A stretch of DNA of 7,840 nt from Rhizobiaceae bacterium (GCA_004299545.1 SCRB01000837.1:1-7840); one strand, 5' to 3'. Shown: positions 1 to 5,550, counted from the first letter of the stretch. Numbers and translations are program-made. The notes: generated by a model not told the origin, from the sequence alone.

Positions 1-296
1 TGGCGCATGACTGACGCCGCCGTCGCGTCGGAGAAAGCCGGCATCCATTCAACGTGGCCGGCAGTGATGAAATAGTGCGACTTGCAGGCCGCATCGCATA
101 CCGAGATCGACGGCGTCACCGTGGCCCAGCCGCCTTCCGAGGTGATCTGATGACTATCGGGGACCAACAGGCTGACCCGGTGGCCGCAGCCACAGGCGCA
201 TAGTAAGGCACCAACCTCGAACTCCTCGCTGTGGTAGACGACGCCAGCTCTGAGCGGCTTGGGCATGCGCTCGACGGCTTGGTATGCGTATCTCAT
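1..296 (-). CDS. DUF6527 family protein, probable ubiquitin-like deconjugase/processing partner (C-terminus beyond window edge)
   Basis: The reading frame is open from ATG at 296 down to base 1 (98 complete codons), so the gene is cut at the left edge. It starts MRYAYQAVERMPKPL. It carries a Cys/His cluster C33-x-C35-x-C37-x-H39, then a WATVTPSI segment, then C67-x3-C71-x-S73-H74-Y and GHVEW. The CxCGCG, PSI and C(R/K)SHY..G.V.W pattern is what I know from DUF6527 proteins, short proteins encoded with Multiubiquitin and ThiF genes. From memory, this family has been linked to a serine-peptidase-like, deubiquitinase-type role in Bub operons; I cannot verify that here or assign the catalytic residues. 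The clustered cysteines probably bind zinc. The ATG lies 13 nt after the E1 stop, with GCGAGG upstream as ribosome binding site, so it is the third gene of the operon. The family is nearly certain; the function is inferred. Confidence 0.85.
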   Translation of the reverse strand, partial: MRYAYQAVERMPKPLRAGVVYHSEEFEVGALLCACGCGHRVSLLVPDSHQITSEGGWATVTPSISVCDAACKSHYFITAGHVEWMPAFSDATAASVMR

Positions 297-309
297 GGGC
301 AGGCCTCGC

Positions 310-1494
310 TTAGTCGATTTCAAACGTCGCCGTGTCGAAGATCAACGAGGTCGCCTCGTCCTCGCGATCAAGCAGCCCGAAATGTTGCTTGAAGCGGATG
401 ACGGCCATGGTCGCGTTCAAGGCGTTCAACTCGGTGATCTGAGCCTGTTTGCGATATTCATCCTCCTTGGCGTTCTCGACGGGCAGCCGAACCGTGCCGA
501 CATTGTCATCGAACGCCTTCCGATCGCCTCCCGTCACTCGCACGAACCCGCTAAGGCCGACGGCCGATCGATTCAGACCCATCCCGCAGTCGACGTAAGG
601 CACGCCATTCGCGCTCAGCCAGTCGATGATAAGCCGGCGTGCGGGTCCATCATCGACAGAGACGAAAACGAAGTCGAAGTGCTTCAAACGCTCGACATTT
701 TCTGCCGTGATGCGCTGGGGGACGCCCTCGATCCCGCTGTGCCATTGGTCATAATGCTGCGACAGAACCTCGACCTTCAGCCTGCCGATGGCGTTCGGGA
801 TGAAACCCGGGAACCTAAAGATCGTGTGCACATGCACCTTGTCATCGTCGAACAGGGTGATCTGCGCGAGGTGCGTCCGCGCCAAGAAGTCGAGGATGTA
901 CGAGCCCGTCCCGCCGAGGCCGATGATCGCCACGCGCTTGCCGCGCAACAGGGCCGACAGGTCGTTGATGTGATAGCGAGATGACGTCGTGTCCGGATAC
1001 CGAAGGGGTGAACCCTGCGACGCGGCCTTCACTGCGATCGCGCGCAGCGGCGTGGCCTGCGGATAGGCCGCCAGCGCCGGGGCCGTGATCGTGTCGAAAT
1101 AGGTCTGCACCTTCTCGTCGAATGAACGGTAGGGGCGCATCGTGCCGTTCTCGTCGAGCAGTTTGTAGGAAAACGAGAAGTCAGTGACGAGATCATCGCT
1201 GACCGTCACCTTGTCCGCGCCGCCCCCAAGTTTGAGCTGGCGACCCTGCTGGTCGTGCGGCCGGCTACCGCGCCACCATGCTTGGTGGTTCGTCGGTGGA
1301 TCGATCACTTGGCCGTTGAGGTCGACGGGGCTGACCCAATCGCCGTGCTGGAGCTTCCCGTCCTGATCAAGGTAGGGCAGGCCGAAGAAGACGAGATAGC
1401 CGCCGATGAAATCGATCAGGTACCCCGTCTCCTCGTAGTCCTTGATGAAGGCGTTACGACTCGCCAGTTCCGGCAACCCGAAAGCGCATGCCAT
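310..1494 (-). CDS. DUF6791 + ThiF/E1-like adenylyltransferase of a bacterial ubiquitin-like conjugation system
   Basis: This 394-residue protein has two parts. Residues about 10-180 match the DUF6791 pattern (LASRN..., DPPTNHQAWWRGSRPHDQQG at 65-84, FSFSYK at 106-111). The NHQAWWRG..P..Q.G..L stretch resembles E2-like or UBC-like strands, so an E2-like role is possible. Residues about 184-390 are a ThiF/MoeB/E1 Rossmann fold: VAIIGLGGTGS (188-198), acidic end of strand 2 at D216-D218, R227, K240 and D281-D282. It should adenylate the C-terminus of the ubiquitin-like protein encoded just upstream. Only two cysteines exist, C3 and C303 (VDCGMGL); neither lies in the usual crossover loop that carries the E1 catalytic cysteine. 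The start ATG overlaps the 3' end of the ubiquitin-like gene by 41 nt and is preceded by GAGGGTGAAGG, suggesting translational coupling. Length is typical for the family. The adenylation role is well supported; the chemistry after adenylation is unknown. Confidence 0.92.
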   Translation of the reverse strand: MACAFGLPELASRNAFIKDYEETGYLIDFIGGYLVFFGLPYLDQDGKLQHGDWVSPVDLNGQVIDPPTNHQAWWRGSRPHDQQGRQLKLGGGADKVTVSDDLVTDFSFSYKLLDENGTMRPYRSFDEKVQTYFDTITAPALAAYPQATPLRAIAVKAASQGSPLRYPDTTSSRYHINDLSALLRGKRVAIIGLGGTGSYILDFLARTHLAQITLFDDDKVHVHTIFRFPGFIPNAIGRLKVEVLSQHYDQWHSGIEGVPQRITAENVERLKHFDFVFVSVDDGPARRLIIDWLSANGVPYVDCGMGLNRSAVGLSGFVRVTGGDRKAFDDNVGTVRLPVENAKEDEYRKQAQITELNALNATMAVIRFKQHFGLLDREDEATSLIFDTATFEID

Positions 1495-1906
1495 CCTTCA
1501 CCCTCACCTTCTGACCGGGGGCCAGGGTGCCGCTCGGATTTTCAGCGGGCCCATGGGAGTACTTCACGAGGTATTCGTTCGACGGCTTGCCGCCGCTACC
1601 CAGGTAGAGCTCGACCACGCGAGCGTAAGTGATCTCCTTGGTCTCGATTTCGTGGTCGTCGCCGTTGACGAGGATCTCGAAGACCTTCTGGCTGTAGAAG
1701 TGCTCGTCCGCCGTCAGATGGATGACGGTCTCGTCACGCGGGATCATCTCATCCTCCGCGTCACCCTCCACTTCCCGGTAGAGCTTCTCGTGCTTCGGGA
1801 TGTCGGCCAGCGCATAGAGCGCTTCGCCGGTGGTGGGGTTGGGCGAGTTGTAAGCCACCCGGTCGATATGGATACGCACCAGGTGCGCCGCGACATTGAC
1901 TGACAT
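1454..1906 (-). CDS. Multiubiquitin-type protein with two tandem beta-grasp domains
   Basis: This 150-residue protein is the likely modifier of the system. Domain 1 spans about residues 8-72 (LVRIHIDRVAYNSPNPTTGE ... ETVIHLTADEHFY). Domain 2 spans about 75-147 (FEILVNGDDHEI ... VKYSHGP...NPSGTLAPGQ ... VKDGMRFRV). The KYS.GP..NP.GTL..GQ.V.VK.GM.F.V pattern is characteristic of Multiubiquitin domains. The protein has no cysteine. The C-terminus is AGTGES, not a bare Gly-Gly, so either conjugation uses a non-GG end or the tail is trimmed. I chose ATG 1906 over the in-frame ATG at 1960. The former has GGGGAAAGAAG just upstream and starts the conserved part; the upstream 18 residues are Arg/Lys-rich and lie in the regulatory region. 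It is first in the operon, and its 3' end overlaps the E1 start. Confidence 0.9.
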   Translation of the reverse strand: MSVNVAAHLVRIHIDRVAYNSPNPTTGEALYALADIPKHEKLYREVEGDAEDEMIPRDETVIHLTADEHFYSQKVFEILVNGDDHEIETKEITYARVVELYLGSGGKPSNEYLVKYSHGPAENPSGTLAPGQKVRVKDGMRFRVAGTGES

Positions 1907-1919
1907 TCTACTTCTTTCC

Positions 1920-1931
1920 CCGCTTTCGCGG
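1920..1931 (-). other. Small GAAA-tetraloop hairpin before the ubiquitin-like gene
   Basis: On the minus strand CCGC-GAAA-GCGG forms a 4-bp stem with a GNRA tetraloop. It lies directly 5' of the Shine-Dalgarno-like GGGGAAAGAAG. It may only help keep the ribosome site clear; the short stem could also be chance in GC-rich DNA. Confidence 0.3.
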
Positions 1932-1962
1932 CGCTTGCGTTTCGCCCTGCCGGGTGGCACCT

Positions 1963-1982
1963 TGGTGTCCGGCCAGACAACG
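1963..1982. promoter_or_regulatory. Operator-like dyad, copy B
   Basis: TGGTGTC-CGGCCA-GACAACG has the same 7-6-7 layout as the 2031-2050 dyad, with one mismatch in each arm relative to it. Its centre is 68 bp from the other copy, about 6.5 helical turns. It lies inside the leader of the ubiquitin-like operon, where a bound repressor could act as a roadblock or form a loop with copy A. Confidence 0.5.
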
Positions 1983-1992
1983 CCGGGGCTCC

Positions 1993-2031
1993 AAAAAACG
2001 CCCTGTCCGGCAGAGAGCCAATTCAGGGCGT
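1993..2031 (-). terminator. Intrinsic-terminator-like hairpin in the leader of the ubiquitin-like operon
   Basis: Read on the minus strand, ACGCCCTG (2031..2024) pairs perfectly with CAGGGCGT (2005..1998). A further GGC/GCC stem with loop TCTCT lies inside. The 3' arm runs straight into a T-tract (T6, 1998..1993). This is the form of a Rho-independent terminator for leftward transcription. It lies between the candidate promoter and the first gene of the leftward operon, so it is either an attenuator or a block to antisense read-through from the right. On the plus strand no T-tract follows. Confidence 0.55.
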
Positions 2032-2050
2032 GTTGTCTGTGTGGACAACA
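2031..2050. promoter_or_regulatory. Operator-like perfect dyad, copy A
   Basis: This is a perfect 7-bp inverted repeat with a 6-bp spacer, TGTTGTC-TGTGTG-GACAACA. Its size fits an XRE dimer site. It lies 38 bp upstream of the XRE start and overlaps the -10 and start region of the candidate minus-strand promoter. A near copy lies 68 bp away. Confidence 0.6.
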
Positions 2051-2078
2051 GAATGAGGGAAACAGTGACGACTGTCAA
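2050..2078 (-). promoter_or_regulatory. Candidate sigma70 promoter for the ubiquitin-like operon
   Basis: On the minus strand a perfect -35 TTGACA (2078..2073) is followed by a 17-nt spacer and a weak -10 CATTCT (2055..2050). Transcription would start near 2043 and give a leader of roughly 135 nt before the ubiquitin-like start at 1906. The -35 box overlaps the Shine-Dalgarno region of the divergent XRE gene, and the -10 abuts the 2031-2050 dyad, so a bound repressor there would block initiation. Confidence 0.5.
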
Positions 2079-2084
2079 GGAGGG
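2077..2084 (+). promoter_or_regulatory. Strong ribosome binding site that fixes the XRE start
   Basis: AAGGAGGG lies 3 nt before ATG 2088. It is the best Shine-Dalgarno match in the window and argues against the longer frame starting at 1896. Confidence 0.75.
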
Positions 2085-2087
2085 CGG

Positions 2088-2468
2088 ATGCCGGAGTCCG
2101 CGTTAGGGGTTTGGCTTAAGGCGCTCCGCGGGGGGCGGAGCCTTCGGACGGTCGCGGAGCAGAGCGACGTCGACCACGCTTATATCTATCGCCTTGAGAC
2201 CGGCGCGAAGGAGTCGCCGTCGGCCGAGGTCTTGGACAAGCTGATCGCCGGTCTGACGCCCTCAGGGCGCAACGCCGAAATACTGCGCTTTCTGGCGAGC
2301 CACCCCAACATAGACCCCGGCCTCGCCGAGTTCGCACAGGCCGATGACGAAGTCACCCCCGAGGAATTCCACATGCTCACCACCGTCGTGAACCGGGGTG
2401 CTCGTCCCGACTACGCCACCTCGCTCGCCCGCATTCGCAAGTTTATGAGGGAGGACGATGATGGATGA
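2088..2468 (+). CDS. XRE-family helix-turn-helix regulator
   Basis: This 126-residue protein has an N-terminal XRE/Cro HTH at about residues 5-57 (ALGVWLKALRGGRSLRTVAE, recognition region DVDHAYIYRLETG). A short acidic C-terminal region follows, ending REDDDG. It probably binds DNA as a dimer and may regulate the divergent operons. The frame is open upstream to ATG 1896, but I chose ATG 2088: it has AAGGAGGG at 2077-2084, and the HTH follows at once. The longer N-terminus would be read through the opposite operon's regulatory sequence. Its stop overlaps the start of the ImmA-like gene by 11 nt. Two copies of a dyad suited to an XRE dimer lie just upstream. The pairing of XRE and ImmA/IrrE genes is a known repressor/anti-repressor arrangement (as in ImmR/ImmA of ICEBs1). 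The family call is strong; the target is inferred. Confidence 0.88.
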   Translation: MPESALGVWLKALRGGRSLRTVAEQSDVDHAYIYRLETGAKESPSAEVLDKLIAGLTPSGRNAEILRFLASHPNIDPGLAEFAQADDEVTPEEFHMLTTVVNRGARPDYATSLARIRKFMREDDDG

Positions 2469-3324
2469 GGTCGCCGTTGCGATGAAGGCGCGCGACTTCA
2501 TCGCGAAATGCGGTCCTCTCGCCCTCCCGGTATCGGTCGCCGCTTATGCCGCTCAAATCGGCGGCGTGGTGAAGGCCGATACGCTTCAGGAGAACGAAGA
2601 CGCCTGGTCCTTCCGCGACAAGAACGGCAGGTATCGGATTTGCGTGAATTGCCTCCATGACGGCCGGCGCCAGCGGTTTAGCGTCTGCCACGAAGTGGCC
2701 CATGAAGCGCTTGGGATTGCCGCCGACCATACGGCTCCGAGTTGGAGTTTTGCTCGCCGGCCTCAGGGTGAAATCGCCTGCGATATTTTCGCGGCGGAAC
2801 TTCTCCTTCCCCACAAGCTGTTCAAGCCGCGCGTCGATGCGGCCGACATGGGCTTCGCCGCGATTAGCGAGCTGGCCGAAGAGTTCGACGCCTCGTTGAT
2901 GTCGACGGCATCGCGCTTCGCCACCTTCTCCCGTGAGCTGTGCGCCTACGTCCTGTCAGAGAATGGCAAGGTTCGTTACAGCGCGCGCTCCACATCACTC
3001 CGCGACGCCAAGGCCTGGATCAGGCCGGGCATGGACTTGCCGAGCGACTCCTACAGCGCGCGTGTCCGGTCCGGCGCGGCGCCCAATGGCCCCGAGGAAG
3101 CTGAGCCTGACCAGTGGTTTGAAGATTGGGACCGCGACGGTGCTCTCTACGAGGACGTTCGCCACCTAGGCCAGTGGGATCAAACACTGACGCTGCTTTG
3201 GTTCGACGATGAAGTCCTTCCTCCACCGCCTGCAGAGCGCAAGCGCTGGGAGGAAGGCACATACGGCCTTCGCGAACTCGACGGCAATCTTCCTTGGCCG
3301 GGGAAATCTAAGCGCCGGAGATAA
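2458..3324 (+). CDS. ImmA/IrrE-family metallo-endopeptidase
   Basis: This 288-residue protein has the zinc peptidase motif H78-E79-V-A-H82 inside RFSVCHEVAHEALG. It is followed by E105-I-A-C-D-I-F-A-A-E-L-L-L-P, the typical ImmA/IrrE helix whose first Glu is the likely third zinc ligand. The N-terminal part (residues 1-60) resembles the usual beta-rich lead-in of the family; residues about 165-288 are an extended C-terminal region with many Trp/Asp/Glu and a basic tail (KSKRRR). Family members cleave partner XRE repressors or act as stress sensors in the cytoplasm. The XRE gene directly upstream overlaps this one by 11 nt, so it is the obvious partner. Adjacent ATGs at 2458 and 2461 are both possible starts, with GAGGGAGG just upstream. 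The class is nearly certain; the substrate is inferred. Confidence 0.9.
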   Translation: MMDEVAVAMKARDFIAKCGPLALPVSVAAYAAQIGGVVKADTLQENEDAWSFRDKNGRYRICVNCLHDGRRQRFSVCHEVAHEALGIAADHTAPSWSFARRPQGEIACDIFAAELLLPHKLFKPRVDAADMGFAAISELAEEFDASLMSTASRFATFSRELCAYVLSENGKVRYSARSTSLRDAKAWIRPGMDLPSDSYSARVRSGAAPNGPEEAEPDQWFEDWDRDGALYEDVRHLGQWDQTLTLLWFDDEVLPPPPAERKRWEEGTYGLRELDGNLPWPGKSKRRR

Positions 3325-3327
3325 ACA

Positions 3328-3963
3328 ATGAGCTGGGCTCAGCGCGCTGCCAGGAACCTCTTGCCTCTCAGCCGCGAGCAATCAGACCTTGCAGTGGCAT
3401 TGCGCGAGTGGCGCTACGAGGGTGGCTTCCATGATCTCGAAGCGCCCAACGAGGACTGCGAGCTCTGCGATCACCCCGATATTCGCTACCAGTTCGAGAT
3501 CAGGAACAGGTTCACCGATACCCGCCTTCAGATCGGGTCCGAATGCATCAACCGGTTCGGCATCAGCGCCACCAGCGATGACGGCGAAGATCTCGACGCG
3601 GCAGGCACACGGAAGAAGGTCAGCCGTGATCGCCGCGCGCTTATCGAGGAGGCCCGAAAAAAACGTTTGATCACAGCACTCGTGGCGCTCTCTCAGGCCG
3701 ACCCCGAATTCCGCATCCTGTCGTTCATCGACTACCTGCAAGATCGCGGCGCGTTCACACCCAAGCAACTCGTCACGCTTCTCTGGCGCTTCGAGAAAGT
3801 GCGGGTCCCAGTCGATGTTCGCGACTTCACACTGACCATCCGTCGGGACCGCGAGAAGGTGCAGCTTTTGGAAATGGCCGATTGGCAGATCGGACGCTTG
3901 ATGCCGGCCATGTCACCGTCCCAGCGGCAATTCTTGGCGGAAGCCAAGAAGCTCAAAGAGTAG
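3328..3963 (+). CDS. Unrecognised protein with a putative zinc-binding CxxC...GSEC motif
   Basis: I do not recognise this 211-residue protein as a named family. It has C44-E-L-C47-D-H49 followed 26 residues later by G70-S-E-C73-I-N-R-F. The intervening residues (DIRYQFEIRNRFTDTRLQIG) look like two beta strands, so the module looks like a small treble-clef or zinc-ribbon domain. Only three cysteines exist; H49 could be the fourth ligand. Residues about 95-211 are predicted mostly helical and charged (KKVSRDRRALIEEARKKRL ... SQRQFLAEAKKLKE), with no membrane segment or signal peptide. The gene starts 3 nt after the ImmA-like stop, with GGAG upstream, so it belongs to the same operon and may be the effector or partner of the XRE-ImmA pair. 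I infer no specific function. Confidence 0.75.
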   Translation: MSWAQRAARNLLPLSREQSDLAVALREWRYEGGFHDLEAPNEDCELCDHPDIRYQFEIRNRFTDTRLQIGSECINRFGISATSDDGEDLDAAGTRKKVSRDRRALIEEARKKRLITALVALSQADPEFRILSFIDYLQDRGAFTPKQLVTLLWRFEKVRVPVDVRDFTLTIRRDREKVQLLEMADWQIGRLMPAMSPSQRQFLAEAKKLKE

Positions 3964-4198
3964 GCGATCAGGTCCCTCGGCGGCCCTATGGGCACCGCCC
4001 ATCGCGACGAATCCCGTCTGACGTGTCTTGGCAACTTACAATCAGCGCTACTACCGAAGGGGGGGCTGGTCCGCACGCAGCAAGTATTTTTTCTCTGCGC
4101 CACGCTGGGCCGCTACACCGTCTGAATACTTGTTGAATCGCCCTATTTATTGCCTCTTCTAATCATCCCCGTCGCCAATCGCGTGTCGCGATTGGCCA
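3964..4198. other. Non-coding gap between the XRE-ImmA operon and the trb operon
   Basis: This 235-bp stretch has no convincing gene on either strand. It holds a 6-bp perfect hairpin ATGGGC-ACC-GCCCAT at 3988-4002 without a T-tract. It also holds a longer-range inverted repeat at 4078-4135, and at its right end the left half of the hairpin over the trbB start. The part around 4081-4165 is clearly more AT-rich than the flanking genes, which suits a promoter. TTGAAT (4133-4138) and TCTAAT (4158-4163) could be -35 and -10 boxes for trbB, but the 19-nt spacer is long. Confidence 0.6.
4078..4135. repeat. Inverted repeat with 8-11 bp arms in the gap before trbB
   Basis: CAAGTATT (4081-4088) is perfectly complementary to AATACTTG (4125-4132). 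The arms extend to CAG and TTG outside with one G-T wobble, giving 11 pairs around a 36-nt loop. It could be an operator, part of a transfer-origin-like region or an RNA element. I see no relaxase nick-site consensus beside it. Confidence 0.45.
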
Positions 4199-4208
4199 AT
4201 GACGGGGA
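4166..4208 (+). promoter_or_regulatory. trbB: Extended hairpin enclosing the trbB ATG
   Basis: An inner stem of 10 perfect pairs (4174-4183 with 4187-4196, loop TGT) stacks on an outer stem of 8 pairs (TCCCCGTC 4166-4173 with GACGGGGA 4201-4208). A CAAT bulge (4197-4200) interrupts only the 3' side. The ATG at 4199-4201 begins in the bulge, and the GGGGA that would serve a GTG start at 4214 is in the outer stem. The structure could limit trbB translation, or act as DNA as an operator. Confidence 0.55.
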
Positions 4209-5212
4209 CGATCGTGGCGGCTGCTCCGCTCCATTCCGAGGCCTTCTCACGCGGTGCGCGCATGCTGCGCACCGCGCTTGGCCCGGCGATCGCCGCCTTT
4301 CTCGAAGACCCGTCGATCGTCGAGGTGATGCTGAATCCCGACGGCCGGCTCTGGATCGATCGGCTCTCCGGCGGCCTTGAGGATAGCGGTCGGACACTGT
4401 CGGCCGCCGATGGCGAGCGGATCGTGCGCCTTGTCGCGCACCATGTCGGCGCCGAGGTTCATGCGGAGCGCCCGCGTGTCTCGGCCGAGCTGCCCGAGAC
4501 GGGAGAGCGGTTCGAGGGGCTGCTGCCGCCCGTCGTCACGGCGCCGGCCTTCGCCATCCGCAAGCCCGCCGTCGCCGTCTTCACCCTCGACGACTATGTC
4601 AACGCTGGCACCATGACTGCTGATCAAGCGGCGTTGCTGCGTGGGGCGGTCGCGTCGCGCAAGAACATCCTCGTCGCTGGCGGCACCGGCACGGGCAAGA
4701 CGACGCTCACCAACGCGCTCCTGGCCGAGATCGCCGGCACGAGCGACCGCGTGGTGCTGATCGAGGACACGCGCGAACTGCAATGCCGCGCGCCGAACCT
4801 CGTCGCGATGCGCACCAAGGATGGCGTCGCCTCGCTGTCGGACCTTGTCCGGTCCTCGCTGCGCCTTCGACCCGACCGCATCCCCATCGGCGAAGTCCGC
4901 GGCGCTGAAGCGCTGGACCTACTCAAGGCCTGGGGCACCGGCCACCCCGGCGGGATCGGCACGATCCATGCCGGCACCGCGCTTGGCGCGATCCGGCGCC
5001 TGGAACAGCTCATCCAGGAAGCCGTCGTCACCGTCCCCAAGGCGCTGATCGCCGAGACCATCGATCTCGTCGTGGTGCTACGCGGCCGCGGCGCCGAACG
5101 CCGCCTCTCCGAACTCGCCCTCGTCGCCGGCCTCGATCCCGCCACCGGCGATTACTGCCTCCAGTCCGCCGAGGCGGGCGGCGACCCCTTGTCCCTCGGA
5201 GATCCCTCATGA
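4199..5212 (+). CDS. trbB: P-type conjugative transfer ATPase TrbB (VirB11-like)
   Basis: TrbB is the cytoplasmic hexameric traffic ATPase of the conjugative type IV secretion system. This 337-residue copy shows Walker [10 protein letters not shown] (161-169), [10 protein letters not shown] (185-194, Asp/Glu box), Walker B region RIPIGEVRG (227-235) and the His box [12 protein letters not shown] (248-259). The N-terminal domain begins [21 protein letters not shown], typical of alphaproteobacterial TrbB, and the length is normal. The start is uncertain. ATG 4199 has no visible Shine-Dalgarno sequence and lies in a hairpin; the in-frame GTG at 4214 has GGGGA 5 nt upstream and would lose only five residues. 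The end overlaps trbC by ATGA. It is the first gene of the trb operon in view. In many related elements traG and a CopG gene lie directly upstream; here the upstream neighbour is the XRE-ImmA operon. Confidence 0.96.
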   Translation: MTGTIVAAAPLHSEAFSRGARMLRTALGPAIAAFLEDPSIVEVMLNPDGRLWIDRLSGGLEDSGRTLSAADGERIVRLVAHHVGAEVHAERPRVSAELPETGERFEGLLPPVVTAPAFAIRKPAVAVFTLDDYVNAGTMTADQAALLRGAVASRKNILVAGGTGTGKTTLTNALLAEIAGTSDRVVLIEDTRELQCRAPNLVAMRTKDGVASLSDLVRSSLRLRPDRIPIGEVRGAEALDLLKAWGTGHPGGIGTIHAGTALGAIRRLEQLIQEAVVTVPKALIAETIDLVVVLRGRGAERRLSELALVAGLDPATGDYCLQSAEAGGDPLSLGDPS

Positions 5213-5550
5213 ACCGCGTTCTCGCCATCGTTCGCCATTCCCGCCGCCGCCTCGCCGAGCTGGTCACGCTGACCACGCTCACACTGGCTTTCGCGCCCGC
5301 CGCCTATGCCTCCGGCTCTTCGATGCCGTGGGAGACACCGCTCAACTCGATCCTGGAGTCGGTGCAGGGACCCGTCGCCAAGATCATCTCGGTGATCATC
5401 ATCACCGTGACCGGCCTGACGCTCGCCTTCGGCGACACGTCGGGCGGCTTCCGACGCCTGATCCAGATCGTCTTTGGTCTGAGCATCGCCTTCGCGGCGT
5501 CGAGCTTCTTCCTGTCGTTCTTCAGCTTCTCCGGCGGAGCGCTGGTCTGA
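5209..5550 (+). CDS. trbC: Conjugal transfer pilin TrbC (VirB2-like)
   Basis: This 113-residue precursor of the conjugative pilus subunit has a basic N-terminus ([15 protein letters not shown]), then a hydrophobic segment. A likely signal peptidase site follows at AYA-S (around residue 34/35). Two membrane segments follow, at about 58-75 (IIS VIIITVTGLTLAF) and 86-105 (IQIVFGLSIAFAASSFFLSF), separated by GDTSGGFRR. This hairpin layout is the classic VirB2/TrbC pilin; in RP4 the mature protein is processed further and cyclised. It is coupled to trbB by a 4-nt ATGA overlap and to trbD by TGATG. Confidence 0.94.
   Translation: MNRVLAIVRHSRRRLAELVTLTTLTLAFAPAAYASGSSMPWETPLNSILESVQGPVAKIISVIIITVTGLTLAFGDTSGGFRRLIQIVFGLSIAFAASSFFLSFFSFSGGALV

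Noticed and set aside
259..984. Long plus-strand open frame (241 codons) opposite the E1 gene
   Set aside because: It is antisense to a clear ThiF/DUF6791 protein, shows no family motif, and is a GC-rich shadow frame.
1896..2087. Extension of the XRE protein to an upstream ATG at 1896
   Set aside because: It would run through the operators and the leader of the opposite operon. It has no good ribosome site, while ATG 2088 has AAGGAGGG and directly precedes the HTH.
3988..4002. ATGGGC-ACC-GCCCAT hairpin as terminator of the XRE-ImmA operon
   Set aside because: The stem is only 6 bp and no T-tract follows, so an intrinsic terminator is not supported.
5328..5549. Plus-strand frame upstream of trbD inside trbC
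   Set aside because: It overlaps the conserved TrbC pilin in another frame; the TrbD family motif begins at ATG 5550.
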